Assembly (NCBI GenBank): GCA_050949905.1
Contig: JBMNGP010000003.1
Coordinates: forward strand, 62,001-126,000
Origin: DUML01 sp050949905
GTDB lineage: Bacteria; Bacillota; Desulfitobacteriia; Desulfitobacteriales; Syntrophobotulaceae
Direction of reading: 5' to 3'
Length of the DNA stretch: 64,000 bases
The notes under the pieces were generated by a model. It did no database searches and had not been told where the DNA came from. It saw only the letters and a program-made list of their open reading frames with translations. Every line of letters starts with the position of its first letter. Within the stretch, counting starts at the first letter, position 1. Shown piece by piece: positions 15,911 through 25,193 of this stretch. Position numbers and translations under genes: made by a program.

Positions 15911-17418
15911 ATGCAAGACTCTATGAACAATGCAAAAACGCAGCCAATAATTCCAATGCCCATAAAGGGCAGACCATACAAGCATCAGATTCGTGCTTTC
16001 AATTTCATCTGCAGTCTATTTGGACTTTTGAAGGGTGGTGGTTTTCCTGCCATTTCCGGATGGGGTGCAGCGCTCCTGATGGAAATGGGCTGACCAGCAC
16101 CGGGAAAACGCTTGTATCAATCGCCATTATTGGAGCATTGAACGCTGTAGGAAAAATAAAACGTGTGCTGATTGTTGCACCGCTTTCCATACTTGGAGTG
16201 TGGGAAGACGAGTTTAAACGGTTCGCAGATTTTCCATATCAGCTTATAGTCCTTAATGGCATGATTCAAAAGAAAATCCAACAGCTAAGATTTTTAACTG
16301 GCGAAGGTGTCCATGTGGTGGTAGTCAACTACGAATCTGCATGGAGAATGGAAAAGGAACTGGCAAACTGGCATCCTGACATTATCATCGCCGATGAAGG
16401 ACACAAAATTAAAACTCATAATACTTCTGTTTCAAAGGCAATGCACCGGTTAGGCTTGCTTGCCCAGTATCGGCTCCTACTGACAGGAACGGTTATAACC
16501 AACAAAGCCATAGATGTATTCAGTCAATATAAGTTTCTCGATTCACGCATCTTTGGAAACAGCTTCTATGCCTTCAGAAACCGTTATTTCAACATGGTCG
16601 GCTATGGCAACCATACGCCGGTGCTGAAAAAATCAATGGAACAGGATTTGATGAAAAGAATCCACAGCGTAGCGTTCAGGGCGACTAAAGCTGAGTGTCT
16701 GGATTTGCCGGAAACCACCGATATTATTCGCCATATTGAGCTTGAGCCTGTCACTTTAAAGAAATATAAAGAGCTTGTCAAACAAAGCTATACTGAGCTG
16801 TCAGCAGGAGAAGTAACAGCTACAAACATACTGACACGCTTGCTTCGTCTTTCGCAATTAACCGGCGGCTTCATCGGAAGCGATGACGGTGGGAAAATCG
16901 AGCAAGTCAGTGATGCCAAGTTGAAAGCTCTTGAAGATATCCTTGAAAGCAGTATTCAAGAAGGACATAAGCTGGTTGTCATAGCAAGGTTTATCCCTGA
17001 AATTCATGCTATATGCAGGTTGCTGGAGAAAAAGAACATCGGCTATGCGTGTATTTATGGTGCGACTAAGGACCGCCAAGAGCAAGTAAACCGGTTTCAA
17101 TGTGATCCCGACTACATGGTGTTTGTAGGCCAGATTGCAACCGCTGGACTCGGTATTACGCTGACCGCTGCAAGCACAATGGTATTTTACTCCCTTGATT
17201 ATTCCATGTCGAATTTCGAGCAGACAAAGGCCCGCATCCATAGAGTTGGACAGAAGAATGGCTGCACATATATCTACCTTATTGCCAAGGGTACTGTGGA
17301 TTCAAAAATCCTGACTGCTCTGCGCAATAAGGCAGATCTTGCAAAAATGCTGATAGACGACTACCGCAAAGGAGCAAATCCTTTTGCCCCAGAGGGAGGT
17401 GAAAGCTGTGAGCAATAA
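15911..17418 (+). pseudogene. Phage SNF2-family DNA helicase disrupted at the P-loop
   Basis: The first 60 residues (from the ATG at 15911 after GGAGG) run into a stop right after ALLMEMG. The rest continues in another frame from 16094 (LTSTGKTLVSIAI). Family members read MEMGTGKT without a break. The two halves join perfectly if the 8 bases TGACCAGC (16091-16098) are removed. Downstream motifs are intact: IIIADEGH (motif II), LLTGT (III), and TKARIHRVGQKN (VI). The full protein would be about 500 residues and act in phage DNA replication or recombination. An ATG at 16060 could start the second half, but would yield a protein lacking the N-terminal Q-motif region. Confidence 0.8.
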
Positions 17419-17824
17419 TGCGATGTTTGAACTTGCTGACCGTCTTAAGGAGCTGCGCGAGGCAAAGAAGGCTGTTGAAGAGGAACTGAAAAGCATAAAT
17501 GCGGAGATTGACGAGGTCGAATACCGTCTGTCTGAGCTGATGATCAGCAGTGAGACGCAAAACTTCACAAGAGCAGGAACAATGTTCTGCCTTTCAACGA
17601 CAACAAGAGCCAGTGCTGCCGCAGGCATGAAGGAGGAACTGTTTGACGCACTACGCAGTAAAGGCTTTGGAGAACTCATCTATGAAACAGTCAATGCAAA
17701 CTCTCTGTCGGCATTTGTTAAAGAACAGATTGCGGAGAATGGGAACGAGCTTCCGGACTGGCTGAAAGGCCTTGTGAATGTCTTCGAAAAGACAACAGTA
17801 ACTGTGCGGAAAGCAGCAAGGTAA
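17408..17824 (+). CDS. Phage protein of unknown function with N-terminal coiled coil
   Basis: The protein is 138 residues from the GTG at 17408, preceded by GAGGGAGG. It overlaps the helicase stop by 11 bases. Residues 5-45 form a strongly predicted coiled coil (LADRLKELREAKKAVEEELK). The rest is a mixed fold ending in Lys/Arg. Genes of this kind follow the SNF2 helicase in many clostridial prophages, but I do not recognise a characterised family. Its position implies a role with the replication proteins. Confidence 0.65.
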   Translation: MSNNAMFELADRLKELREAKKAVEEELKSINAEIDEVEYRLSELMISSETQNFTRAGTMFCLSTTTRASAAAGMKEELFDALRSKGFGELIYETVNANSLSAFVKEQIAENGNELPDWLKGLVNVFEKTTVTVRKAAR

Positions 17825-17945
17825 ATAGCTTCAGAAAGCAATGCTTCAATATCAATGTTCAAGGAATAACTGTTCGAAGAACAATGCTTCAAAGAACAAT
17901 GATATAGATTACATTTCAAATTCATATTTACGGAGGTATAAAAGC

Positions 17946-18698
17946 ATGAAAAACAATGAACTCGTAACTATTAACGAAAATACAGGTTTTCTTCAGCTCG
18001 CTGATTTCAATCTTGACGAGGCAATGGCATCAGAACTTGACGGTCTTGACATGACTTTTGAACGCATAAAAATCCCGTCCGCAGGCAGCACAGTATTCGA
18101 AGTACCCGGGGAAAATCCCGGAGAACCTGATACTGTCAAGGAATTCTCAGCGGTAATTCTTTATCATCATCCACTTTATGCATACTACAAGGACAAGTAT
18201 ACCGGAGGAAGTAACCCACCGGATTGCGGAAGCTTTGATGGTGTAACCGGCGAAGGAGACCCCGGAGGAAGCTGTGCCAAATGCCCATATAATCAGTTCG
18301 GTTCGGGGGAAAACGGCAGCAAAGCTTGCAAGAACCGCCGCAGGATATATGTACTGCGTGAAGGGGAGATTTTCCCGTTGATACTCTCATTGCCAACAGG
18401 ATCGTTGAAAGAGTTTTCCCGCTACATCAAAAGGCTGCTTTCTAAAGCTAAAAAATCGAACAGCGTAGTTACCCGCTTTTCATTGAAAAAGGCGACCAAT
18501 TCAAGCGGTATCACCTATTCACAGGCTCAGTTTGCTGTAGATCGGGATCTGACCGCTGACGAATATGCGTTGATATCCAAGCTTTCCGAGCAGGTCAAAG
18601 CATTCAGTACCCGAGTCGGCCATGACACTGAACCTGCCGGTGAAGAGGTAATAAATGTAGACCCTGAATCAGGTGAAATTACTGAGCCGCTTAAGTGA
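17946..18698 (+). CDS. Phage protein with Cys motif, candidate ssDNA-binding or annealing factor
   Basis: The protein is 250 residues from the ATG at 17946 (ribosome site CGGAGG). It has a four-cysteine cluster at about residues 94-123 (CGSF..CAKCPY..CKNRR) that could bind zinc. A beta-rich region follows, and the C-terminus is acidic. It sits directly before the DNA polymerase, where siphophages often encode a single-strand binding protein. An OB-fold ssDNA-binding role is therefore plausible but not shown. A short upstream gap (17825-17945) holds repeated CAATGCTTCAA and AGAACAATG words. Confidence 0.55.
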   Translation: MKNNELVTINENTGFLQLADFNLDEAMASELDGLDMTFERIKIPSAGSTVFEVPGENPGEPDTVKEFSAVILYHHPLYAYYKDKYTGGSNPPDCGSFDGVTGEGDPGGSCAKCPYNQFGSGENGSKACKNRRRIYVLREGEIFPLILSLPTGSLKEFSRYIKRLLSKAKKSNSVVTRFSLKKATNSSGITYSQAQFAVDRDLTADEYALISKLSEQVKAFSTRVGHDTEPAGEEVINVDPESGEITEPLK

Positions 18699-18704
18699 TC
18701 AAAG

Positions 18705-18740
18705 GCCCTATCGGAGAGTAACTTCTATCTCCGATAGGGC
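18705..18740 (+). promoter_or_regulatory. 13-bp hairpin directly before the polymerase ribosome site
   Basis: GCCCTATCGGAGA pairs perfectly with TCTCCGATAGGGC across a 10-nt loop, ending at the base before GGAAAGGAG, the ribosome site for the polymerase gene. There is no T-run, so it is more likely an RNA-stability or processing element than a terminator. Confidence 0.55.
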
Positions 18741-18755
18741 GGAAAGGAGAACCGC

Positions 18756-20678
18756 ATGGGATACAAATGTGTTTATATGCTGTCTGAAATAAAAGAGTAT
18801 CTGAAAAACACTGTCCTATTTGCTTTCGACTTTGAAACGTCACCCCGCGATAAATGGAGGAACGATAAAAGTGCAGCTCTGGATGCTCATAAAGCAGATA
18901 TTACAGGAATCAGTTTTTCAGTATCAGAAGGGACTGCTATATATGTTCCACTTAAACATCGTAGCGGGCGAAATGCAGAGAACCAGGCGGCAATATGGGA
19001 TTATCTGAAATTACTATTCGAATCAAAAGATGTAATAAAAGTTGCTCATAATCTGGCTTTTGAGTCTATGTTCCTTTACGCAAGAGGTATCGTCCTTCAA
19101 AAGCCTTGCTATGACACGATTGCAGCATCACAACTTACATTAAAAAGCAAGTGGGAGTTCAGAAGTCTTGCTGACAGCGGACTTAAAACGCTTGCGCCTG
19201 CACTCTGCAAAGCAGAAATGACAGAATTCTCAACGGTTACTGAAGGTCGGTTTTTCGATGAATTGAACCCTCAGGATGAGAAGACTGTCCGCTACGCTTG
19301 TGCTGACAGCGACTACACTCTTCGCTTGTATCATGTTTTCAATCAGTGGTTTGATAGATTTTTACCCAAACACAGAACTATTGTGGAAGAGGTAGAATCG
19401 CCTACATCAGTATATGTCGGGATAATGAAGTATAACGGCATATTGGTGGATAAGTCAGCCATGCTGAAGAAACAAGCGGAAGCCGCAGAAAAGATTGTCA
19501 GTATCAGAAAAGAGATTGCCGGAATTATCGGCAATGTAGAGATTGGGGCAAATGCTTCAACTTCAGCATTTAAAAAATATCTTTTTGTGGATCTCGGTCT
19601 TCCGGTAATGAAAACGACCGCAAAACATCAGGAAGCTGCCGATGATGAAACCATGATCCTATTAAAAGGATGGTGTGAATCCAACAGGCCTGAACTTGCT
19701 CGCTTATTTGAACTGGTGCAGGAATACCGCAAGTGGGGAAAACTCAAATCCACCTATATAGACGGGTATCTTCGATTTATTGATGAGGATACCGGCAGGA
19801 TTCATCCGGACCTTATACCATTGGGGACAGAGACAGGCAGATTTGCGTCAAGAAACCCGAATATGCAGAATTGTCCGCAGAAAGACAATGACCCAATAGG
19901 CGTACGGAAATTTATCATTGCACCGGAAGGAAAGGCTATTTTATCCCTTGACTTTTCACAGATAGAACTGCGCGTCGGAGCGTTTTATTGCAGGGACAAA
20001 CGTATGCTGGAAACCTATCGTACTGGCGGTGATATCCATGCTCAGACCACTTCTGTTATTTACCGCATTCCTTTTGAGGAGGCAGCAGACAAAAATGCTC
20101 CACATTATAAAGAGCGTAGGACCATTGCAAAGAACTGCAATTTCGGTGTGTTCTATGGCCTGTTTCCTACTGGCTTACAGAGAACACTTAAATTTAAAGC
20201 TGGGCTGAACCCAACTTTGTCCGAATGTGAGACCATCATTCAAAACTTGAAATCCGGATACCCCGGTCTTGCCAAATGGCAGGATGAGGTAAAAAAGCGG
20301 GCTGCTGTAAGCTGCTATACAGAAACATGGCTGGGCAGGCGAAGATACCTGCTGGGAATTCGGTCATCAGATTGGGGCAAGAAGTCGTTTGCCGAGCGGT
20401 GCGCATTAAATACACCTATTCAAGGTACAGCGGCAGATATTCTAAAGCTTGCCTGTGGGCGCATCATCAGTGGACTTCCCGAAAGGCTCTGGCTGAAACC
20501 TATACTGCAGATACATGACGAGCTGGTTTTTGAATTACCGGAAGACAAGGCGGACGAAGCAGTTGTTTTTATAAAAGAGTGTATGGAAACACAACCCTTC
20601 CCTGAATTTGATGTACCTATTGTGGCAGAGGCTTCGGTAGGGAGAAATTTTGGAGAAATGAAAGAAATGGAGGATTGA
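18756..20678 (+). CDS. Phage family A DNA polymerase with 3'-5' exonuclease domain
   Basis: A 640-residue replicative polymerase of the phage PolA type. The N-terminal third is a DEDD 3'-5' exonuclease (FAFDFETSP near residue 23, ACADSDYT near residue 190). The polymerase palm and fingers follow: motif A LDFSQIELRVG near residue 396, motif B with KNCNFGVFYG near residue 460, and motif C QIHDEL near residue 586. There is no 5' nuclease domain, as is normal in phages. The start follows GGAAAGGAG. It lies in the replication module between the putative ssDNA-binding gene and an antirepressor gene, and should copy the phage genome. Confidence 0.92.
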   Translation: MGYKCVYMLSEIKEYLKNTVLFAFDFETSPRDKWRNDKSAALDAHKADITGISFSVSEGTAIYVPLKHRSGRNAENQAAIWDYLKLLFESKDVIKVAHNLAFESMFLYARGIVLQKPCYDTIAASQLTLKSKWEFRSLADSGLKTLAPALCKAEMTEFSTVTEGRFFDELNPQDEKTVRYACADSDYTLRLYHVFNQWFDRFLPKHRTIVEEVESPTSVYVGIMKYNGILVDKSAMLKKQAEAAEKIVSIRKEIAGIIGNVEIGANASTSAFKKYLFVDLGLPVMKTTAKHQEAADDETMILLKGWCESNRPELARLFELVQEYRKWGKLKSTYIDGYLRFIDEDTGRIHPDLIPLGTETGRFASRNPNMQNCPQKDNDPIGVRKFIIAPEGKAILSLDFSQIELRVGAFYCRDKRMLETYRTGGDIHAQTTSVIYRIPFEEAADKNAPHYKERRTIAKNCNFGVFYGLFPTGLQRTLKFKAGLNPTLSECETIIQNLKSGYPGLAKWQDEVKKRAAVSCYTETWLGRRRYLLGIRSSDWGKKSFAERCALNTPIQGTAADILKLACGRIISGLPERLWLKPILQIHDELVFELPEDKADEAVVFIKECMETQPFPEFDVPIVAEASVGRNFGEMKEMED

Positions 20679-20682
20679 TGTT

Positions 20683-21504
20683 ATGAATAACTTACAGGTT
20701 TTTAAGAATACAGAATTTGGAGAACTTAAAGTACTCGTTATTGATGGAAAGGAATACTTTCCTGCAACGGATTGTGCAAGGATGCTAGGATATAGTAACC
20801 CTCGTGATGCGATACAACGCCATTGCAAACCAGACGGGGTCGTGAAACACGACGGGGTCACCTTAACTACAAATCAATATGGTGTCTCGACTGAACAGCA
20901 TGTTGAACGGACTTATATTACAGAGGGAAATCTATATCGTCTCATTATACGTAGCAAACTTCCTGCTGCTGAACGCTTTGAAAGATGGGTCTTTGATGAA
21001 GTGCTGCCCACGATCAGAAAATATGGAGTTTATGCTACAGATAAAGTTATCGAAGAGATGATTTCCAATCCGGAGTATGGTATCAGGATTTTCTCTGAAC
21101 TGAAGGCAGAACGCGACAGACGGAAAGCTTTAGAAATAGAAAATGCAAAGAATAAACAGATTATCAGCGAGTTGAAGCCCAAGGCGAGCTATTATGATCT
21201 CATATTGCAAAATAAAAGCCTTGTGCCGATCAGCAAGATTGCCAAGGATTACGGAATGTCTGGCCGCGCTTTCAATAAGCTGCTTCATGAGCTTGGAGTA
21301 CAGTACAAAATGGGAAACTGCTGGCTTTTATATCAGGAGTACGCCGATCAAGGATACACGCAGTCCAAGACTCATGCTATTGATGCAGAAAGAAGCGTAA
21401 TGCACACATATTGGACACAAAAAGGAAGGCTATTTATCTATGACCTTCTTAAAAACAAGAAAGGTATATTGCCTGTAATCGAACGTGAACAAAAAAGCGC
21501 ATAG
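20683..21504 (+). CDS. Phage antirepressor with Bro-N and KilAC domains
   Basis: A 273-residue protein. Residues about 8-115 form a Bro-N domain (EYFPATDCARMLGYSNP, ERFERWVFDEVLPTIRKYG). Residues about 145-262 form a KilA C-terminal DNA-binding domain (ISKIAKDYGMSGRAFNKLLHELGVQ). Such proteins counter the lysogeny repressor or act in early phage regulation. The ribosome site GGAGG is 10 bases upstream. No CI-type repressor is visible in the window, so its target is not identified. Confidence 0.88.
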   Translation: MNNLQVFKNTEFGELKVLVIDGKEYFPATDCARMLGYSNPRDAIQRHCKPDGVVKHDGVTLTTNQYGVSTEQHVERTYITEGNLYRLIIRSKLPAAERFERWVFDEVLPTIRKYGVYATDKVIEEMISNPEYGIRIFSELKAERDRRKALEIENAKNKQIISELKPKASYYDLILQNKSLVPISKIAKDYGMSGRAFNKLLHELGVQYKMGNCWLLYQEYADQGYTQSKTHAIDAERSVMHTYWTQKGRLFIYDLLKNKKGILPVIEREQKSA

Positions 21505-21519
21505 GCAGGGGGTAATACC

Positions 21520-21945
21520 ATGAGTATCAGCAAGTTTAACGCGGAAGGATATTACGACCCCACACCTTATGAAGCATTGCTTAGGATTGAGCGAGAGGCC
21601 AGGAAAGCGCCTTACAGACCGATGGTATTTATCTGCAGCCCATATGCTGGTGATATAGAACGTAATATCCGTAAGGCTCAGGGGTACTGCCGCTTTGCAG
21701 TGAGCAGGAATTGCATACCTATTGCTCCGCACCTCTTGTTTCCGCAGTTTATGGACGACGATGATGAACAAATGCGAAATCTGGGCTTGTACTTTGGCAT
21801 GGTATTGATGTCAAAGTGCTCAGAAGTGTGGGTATTTGGCAGAAAAATTACTAAAGGGATGTCCATTGAGATTGAAAAGGCAAAGCAGCGCAGCATTCCG
21901 ATCCGGTATTTTAATGAACGATGCGAGGAGGTGCAGTGTAAGTGA
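21520..21945 (+). CDS. DUF4406/DUF7768-like protein (nucleoside deoxyribosyltransferase-like fold)
   Basis: A 141-residue protein with the segment MVFICSPYAGDIERNIRKAQGYCRFA, which splits into a phosphate- or sugar-binding start and a helix. EVWVFGRKITKGMSIEIEKAK comes later. This pattern is typical of the DUF4406/DUF7768 phage proteins that resemble nucleoside 2-deoxyribosyltransferases. A role in nucleotide metabolism is possible but the substrate is unknown. The stop overlaps the start of the primase-helicase gene by 4 bases. Confidence 0.7.
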   Translation: MSISKFNAEGYYDPTPYEALLRIEREARKAPYRPMVFICSPYAGDIERNIRKAQGYCRFAVSRNCIPIAPHLLFPQFMDDDDEQMRNLGLYFGMVLMSKCSEVWVFGRKITKGMSIEIEKAKQRSIPIRYFNERCEEVQCK

Positions 21946-24497
21946 GCATCTCATTCCCTAAAGAATTGGCAAACCGGAAGCAATGGATCTGCTGGCGTCT
22001 GGAACCAAACACAAAGGACGGAAGAGACAGTAAAATCCCTTACAATCCCTTAACCGGTAGAAAAGCCTCAAGCACTAACCCAAACGACTGGTCGACGCTT
22101 GACGATGCGATTGCGGCAAAAGAACAATACCTCTATACCGGATTAGGTTTTGTATTCGCAAAAAGCGGAGGTTTAGTGGGGATAGACATAGATCACTGCC
22201 GCGACAAAAACACTGGGGAATTAAGCGATACCGCCAAGGATATCCTTGAGCGGTTTCCGTCCTATACGGAAATCAGCCCTTCAGGAACTGGGCTTCATAT
22301 TTTCTATAAAGGGGAGATGCCTGCTAAGGGCAATAAAAACACTAAAACCGGCGTTGAAATGTATGCCCACAGCAGATACTTCACAATGACTGGCGAGCGA
22401 CTGCCAGGGACTCCTGATTACATTGCTGAAGATAACGGGGCACTGGCCTGGATACATGAGAATTATATCAAAAGTAAAAAGCGGAGAGGAAAAAGCAAGA
22501 AAGACAGTAAGGTGGTTAAGCTAGAGCCGCTTACAGATGAAGAAATTCTGGAGAAAGCCCGGACAGCCGAAAACCATAAGGAATTTAATCTGCTATGGGA
22601 AGGAAAATGGCAGGAAGCAGGGTATCCGAGCCAGTCCGAAGCCGACCTTGCTCTTTGCTGTATGCTGGCTTTCTGGTCAGGCAAAAACAAAGAGCAGATG
22701 GACAGGCTGTTTAGAAATTCCGGGTTATTCCGGGAAAAGTGGGATACGGTACATCATGCAAGTGGAGCAACATATGGGCAGGAGACACTGGATAAGGCCA
22801 TTGAAGTTACAGAGAACGTATACAGCCGCGAAAGCGAGTCAGTTATCTTTGAACATGAGGGCAGGTATTACCGCACCAGAGGCGAAAGTGTGTATCCTAT
22901 AACAAATTTTATCATTCAACCGGTGGAGATGATTGTATCGGAAGATGAAACGCAGATGACTGCTGACCTTATTACAATCCGCGATGAAATATACCGCCAG
23001 ACATTTATGACTACCGACTTCAATAACATCCAAAAATTTAAAAATATCTTGAACCGCCGGACAATATCCTTAGGCTATTTTGGCTCAGAAGGAGATTTGG
23101 AACTGCTGAAAGGTTATATATCTGAAATGGAGTGGGTAAGGAAAACAGGGGTCAAGGCTCTTGGGATTTATGAGCATGGCGGGCGGATGGTATATGTTTC
23201 AACGGATGGTGCCATTGAAGCAGGAGGCAACATTGTTGAAGATATCGTGCAGCTTGATAAGTATAAAAGCATAACAACCGATATCCTAACCTTTGAGCCA
23301 TTGACAAAGAAACAGCTTATTATGCTTGGTGAATGGCTCCTCAGCTATAACGAGCCCATAAAAACGGTATCAGTAATGGCCTGGGTGGCCGGATGCTTCA
23401 TTAAACCGCATCTTAAAAAATCAGGCATCAAGTTTCCTCATTTATTGCTTGTCGGAGAACAAGGCAGCGGAAAAAGTAATACATTGGAGCGGGTTATTCT
23501 GCCGGTATTTTCGTGCAGCAAAATCCGCGCGGCTACACAGGTTACTGCATTTACACTGATGAAGGAATCTGCATCATCGAATCTGATACCGCAGTTGATG
23601 GATGAGTTCAAGCCTTCAAAGATAGATAAGTTAAGGCTAAATGCCTTATACAACCATCTTCGAGATGCATATGACGGCCATGAAGGTGTCCGCGGTAGGG
23701 CGGATCAAAGTGCTGTTACTTATGAACTGTTGGCACCTATTATTGTAGCTGGTGAGGAATCGCCGGATGAAGCGGCCATCAGAGAACGGAGCATAGAATT
23801 GCTATTCAGCAAGAAGGACTTAAAACCAGCCAGCCATAGACAAGCATTTTATAAGCTGTGTGCAAAAGCGGATCTGCTTGGCAGCTTCGGTCGGAGCCTG
23901 CTGGATATAGCACTCAGAGTATCGGTTGCTGAGGCAGAGAAGTGGTATGAGGAAGCAAAGTCAGAGATATCTGATGAGTTTCCATCTCGTATCGTCAATA
24001 ATCTCGCCTGTTGCTATGCCGGATTGAGCCTAGTAAACAAACTGTGTGAATTCCTTAATGTTACATGGGCTGAAGTGTTTCCCATTAACAAAGGGGCATG
24101 TATTCGATATCTTCAAAACGGTGTGCAGGAGTACTTGCTGGATGGCGGCAGCAATAACAAGACCATTGTAGAACAGACGCTGGAAATCATGGCCCGGATG
24201 AAACTGGCTCCGAATCAAGACTACACTTTTGATAAAGATGGCAAGGTTATCGGGATTCGTTTCTGTGATGTATATGACCGCTATACCAAGTACAGACGCG
24301 ATTATGCAATCACAGGGGAATGTCTTCCATATAACCAGTTTCTGAAGCAATTGAGGCAAAGTGACTTTTTTATAGAGAGTAATAAAACGATGCGTTTCGG
24401 GAATGAAACAAAAAAAGCGTGGGCTCTTGATTTCTCGATACTGAAAGAGCGATGCGATGTGAGCGGCTTTGAAATCACAGATATTGAGCCTCTTTAG
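21942..24497 (+). CDS. Phage primase-polymerase/helicase fusion (PrimPol N-terminus, P-loop ATPase C-terminus)
   Basis: An 851-residue protein starting at a GTG that overlaps the previous stop and follows GAGGAGGTG. Residues about 1-175 resemble the bifunctional primase/polymerase domain, with catalytic-type acidic residues in GLVGIDIDHC and the segment SPSGTGLHIFYKG. A P-loop GEQGSGKS is near residue 505 within an ATPase domain of the phage/plasmid helicase kind. It should unwind and prime at the phage origin. The iteron-rich region begins 11 bases after its stop, the expected place for the origin it would act on. Confidence 0.8.
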   Translation: MSISFPKELANRKQWICWRLEPNTKDGRDSKIPYNPLTGRKASSTNPNDWSTLDDAIAAKEQYLYTGLGFVFAKSGGLVGIDIDHCRDKNTGELSDTAKDILERFPSYTEISPSGTGLHIFYKGEMPAKGNKNTKTGVEMYAHSRYFTMTGERLPGTPDYIAEDNGALAWIHENYIKSKKRRGKSKKDSKVVKLEPLTDEEILEKARTAENHKEFNLLWEGKWQEAGYPSQSEADLALCCMLAFWSGKNKEQMDRLFRNSGLFREKWDTVHHASGATYGQETLDKAIEVTENVYSRESESVIFEHEGRYYRTRGESVYPITNFIIQPVEMIVSEDETQMTADLITIRDEIYRQTFMTTDFNNIQKFKNILNRRTISLGYFGSEGDLELLKGYISEMEWVRKTGVKALGIYEHGGRMVYVSTDGAIEAGGNIVEDIVQLDKYKSITTDILTFEPLTKKQLIMLGEWLLSYNEPIKTVSVMAWVAGCFIKPHLKKSGIKFPHLLLVGEQGSGKSNTLERVILPVFSCSKIRAATQVTAFTLMKESASSNLIPQLMDEFKPSKIDKLRLNALYNHLRDAYDGHEGVRGRADQSAVTYELLAPIIVAGEESPDEAAIRERSIELLFSKKDLKPASHRQAFYKLCAKADLLGSFGRSLLDIALRVSVAEAEKWYEEAKSEISDEFPSRIVNNLACCYAGLSLVNKLCEFLNVTWAEVFPINKGACIRYLQNGVQEYLLDGGSNNKTIVEQTLEIMARMKLAPNQDYTFDKDGKVIGIRFCDVYDRYTKYRRDYAITGECLPYNQFLKQLRQSDFFIESNKTMRFGNETKKAWALDFSILKERCDVSGFEITDIEPL

Positions 24498-24507
24498 TAT
24501 TGAAAAA

Positions 24508-24778
24508 GGTAACAAGGTAACAAAAAGGTAACACCCGAAACGCTGATGAATAGCCACTTGTTACCTATGTTACCTTTGTTACCTCAACTTTATATATACG
24601 CGCGAGAGATGAAATTATTTTTTGAAAAATAAAAAATAAAAAAATATAAATATTTGTGTCTATACCTACCCCAAAAAAGAGGTAACAAGGTAACAAAATC
24701 CGCAAATGCGCTTGTAAAGCGGGTTTGAGAAGTTACCTTTTTAGAAATACCGGGGTAACAAGAGGGGAAAAGGTAACA
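24508..24778. repeat. Iteron cluster (11 copies of GGTAACA) around an AT-rich core: candidate replication origin
   Basis: GGTAACA or its complement occurs at 24508, 24516, 24527 (forward); 24559, 24568, 24577 (reverse); 24681, 24689 (forward); 24731 (reverse, one mismatch); and 24754, 24772 (forward). The first three forward and next three reverse copies form a long imperfect palindrome. A strongly AT-rich stretch (24610-24660) lies between the two groups. This looks like a phage origin or a multi-site operator for the adjacent replication genes. Confidence 0.7.
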
Positions 24779-24798
24779 TTTTTGGAGGATAAGCGGTT

Positions 24799-25101
24799 AT
24801 GTCTGAAAAGAGTATTGTGACTAAAATCCTGCGGTACTTAAAGACAGTACCGGGGTGTTTCTGTTGGAAGGAACATGGCGGTATGTACGGCACAGCCGGG
24901 CTACCAGACATTATTGCCTGTGTAAATGGGCGGTTTATAGCTTTTGAAGTAAAAACCCCATCGGGAAAGACAACAAAACTGCAGGAAGCAACCATCAAAA
25001 AAATCCTCAATGCCGGAGGCGTGGCAGCGGTTGTCCATTCGGTAGATGAGGTGAAGGTTATTCTGGAAAAGCATGACCTTCTGCAAAGAACGAAGATATA
25101 A
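24799..25101 (+). CDS. VRR-NUC domain nuclease
   Basis: A 100-residue stand-alone VRR-NUC protein: MYGTAGLPDIIACVNGRF followed by FEVKTPSGKTTKLQE. It carries the PD-(D/E)XK-type core, with Asp in GLPD and Glu-x-Lys in FEVK. Such small nucleases are common between the primase and the late regulator in phages, probably resolving branched DNA. The ribosome site is GGAGG. A truncated second copy of this gene lies at 30581-30775. Confidence 0.88.
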   Translation: MSEKSIVTKILRYLKTVPGCFCWKEHGGMYGTAGLPDIIACVNGRFIAFEVKTPSGKTTKLQEATIKKILNAGGVAAVVHSVDEVKVILEKHDLLQRTKI

Positions 25102-25193
25102 CGAACAAGGAAACAAGCACTGCAAAGCAACGAAAAAAAGCACACTGCTTCAAAGATCAAGGTTTTTTATCTTGATTTTTTTGGAGGTGCGAT

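Noticed and set aside
16060..17418. Helicase second frame as an intact independent gene from ATG 16060
   Set aside because: The first residues from that ATG (MGCSAPDGNG) are the out-of-frame reading of conserved helicase codons, and there is no ribosome site. The broken-gene reading is better supported.
24508..24778. Repeats near 24.5-24.8 kb as a CRISPR array
   Set aside because: The repeated unit is only 7 bases, occurs in both orientations and at uneven spacing, and no cas genes are present. It fits iterons or operator sites.
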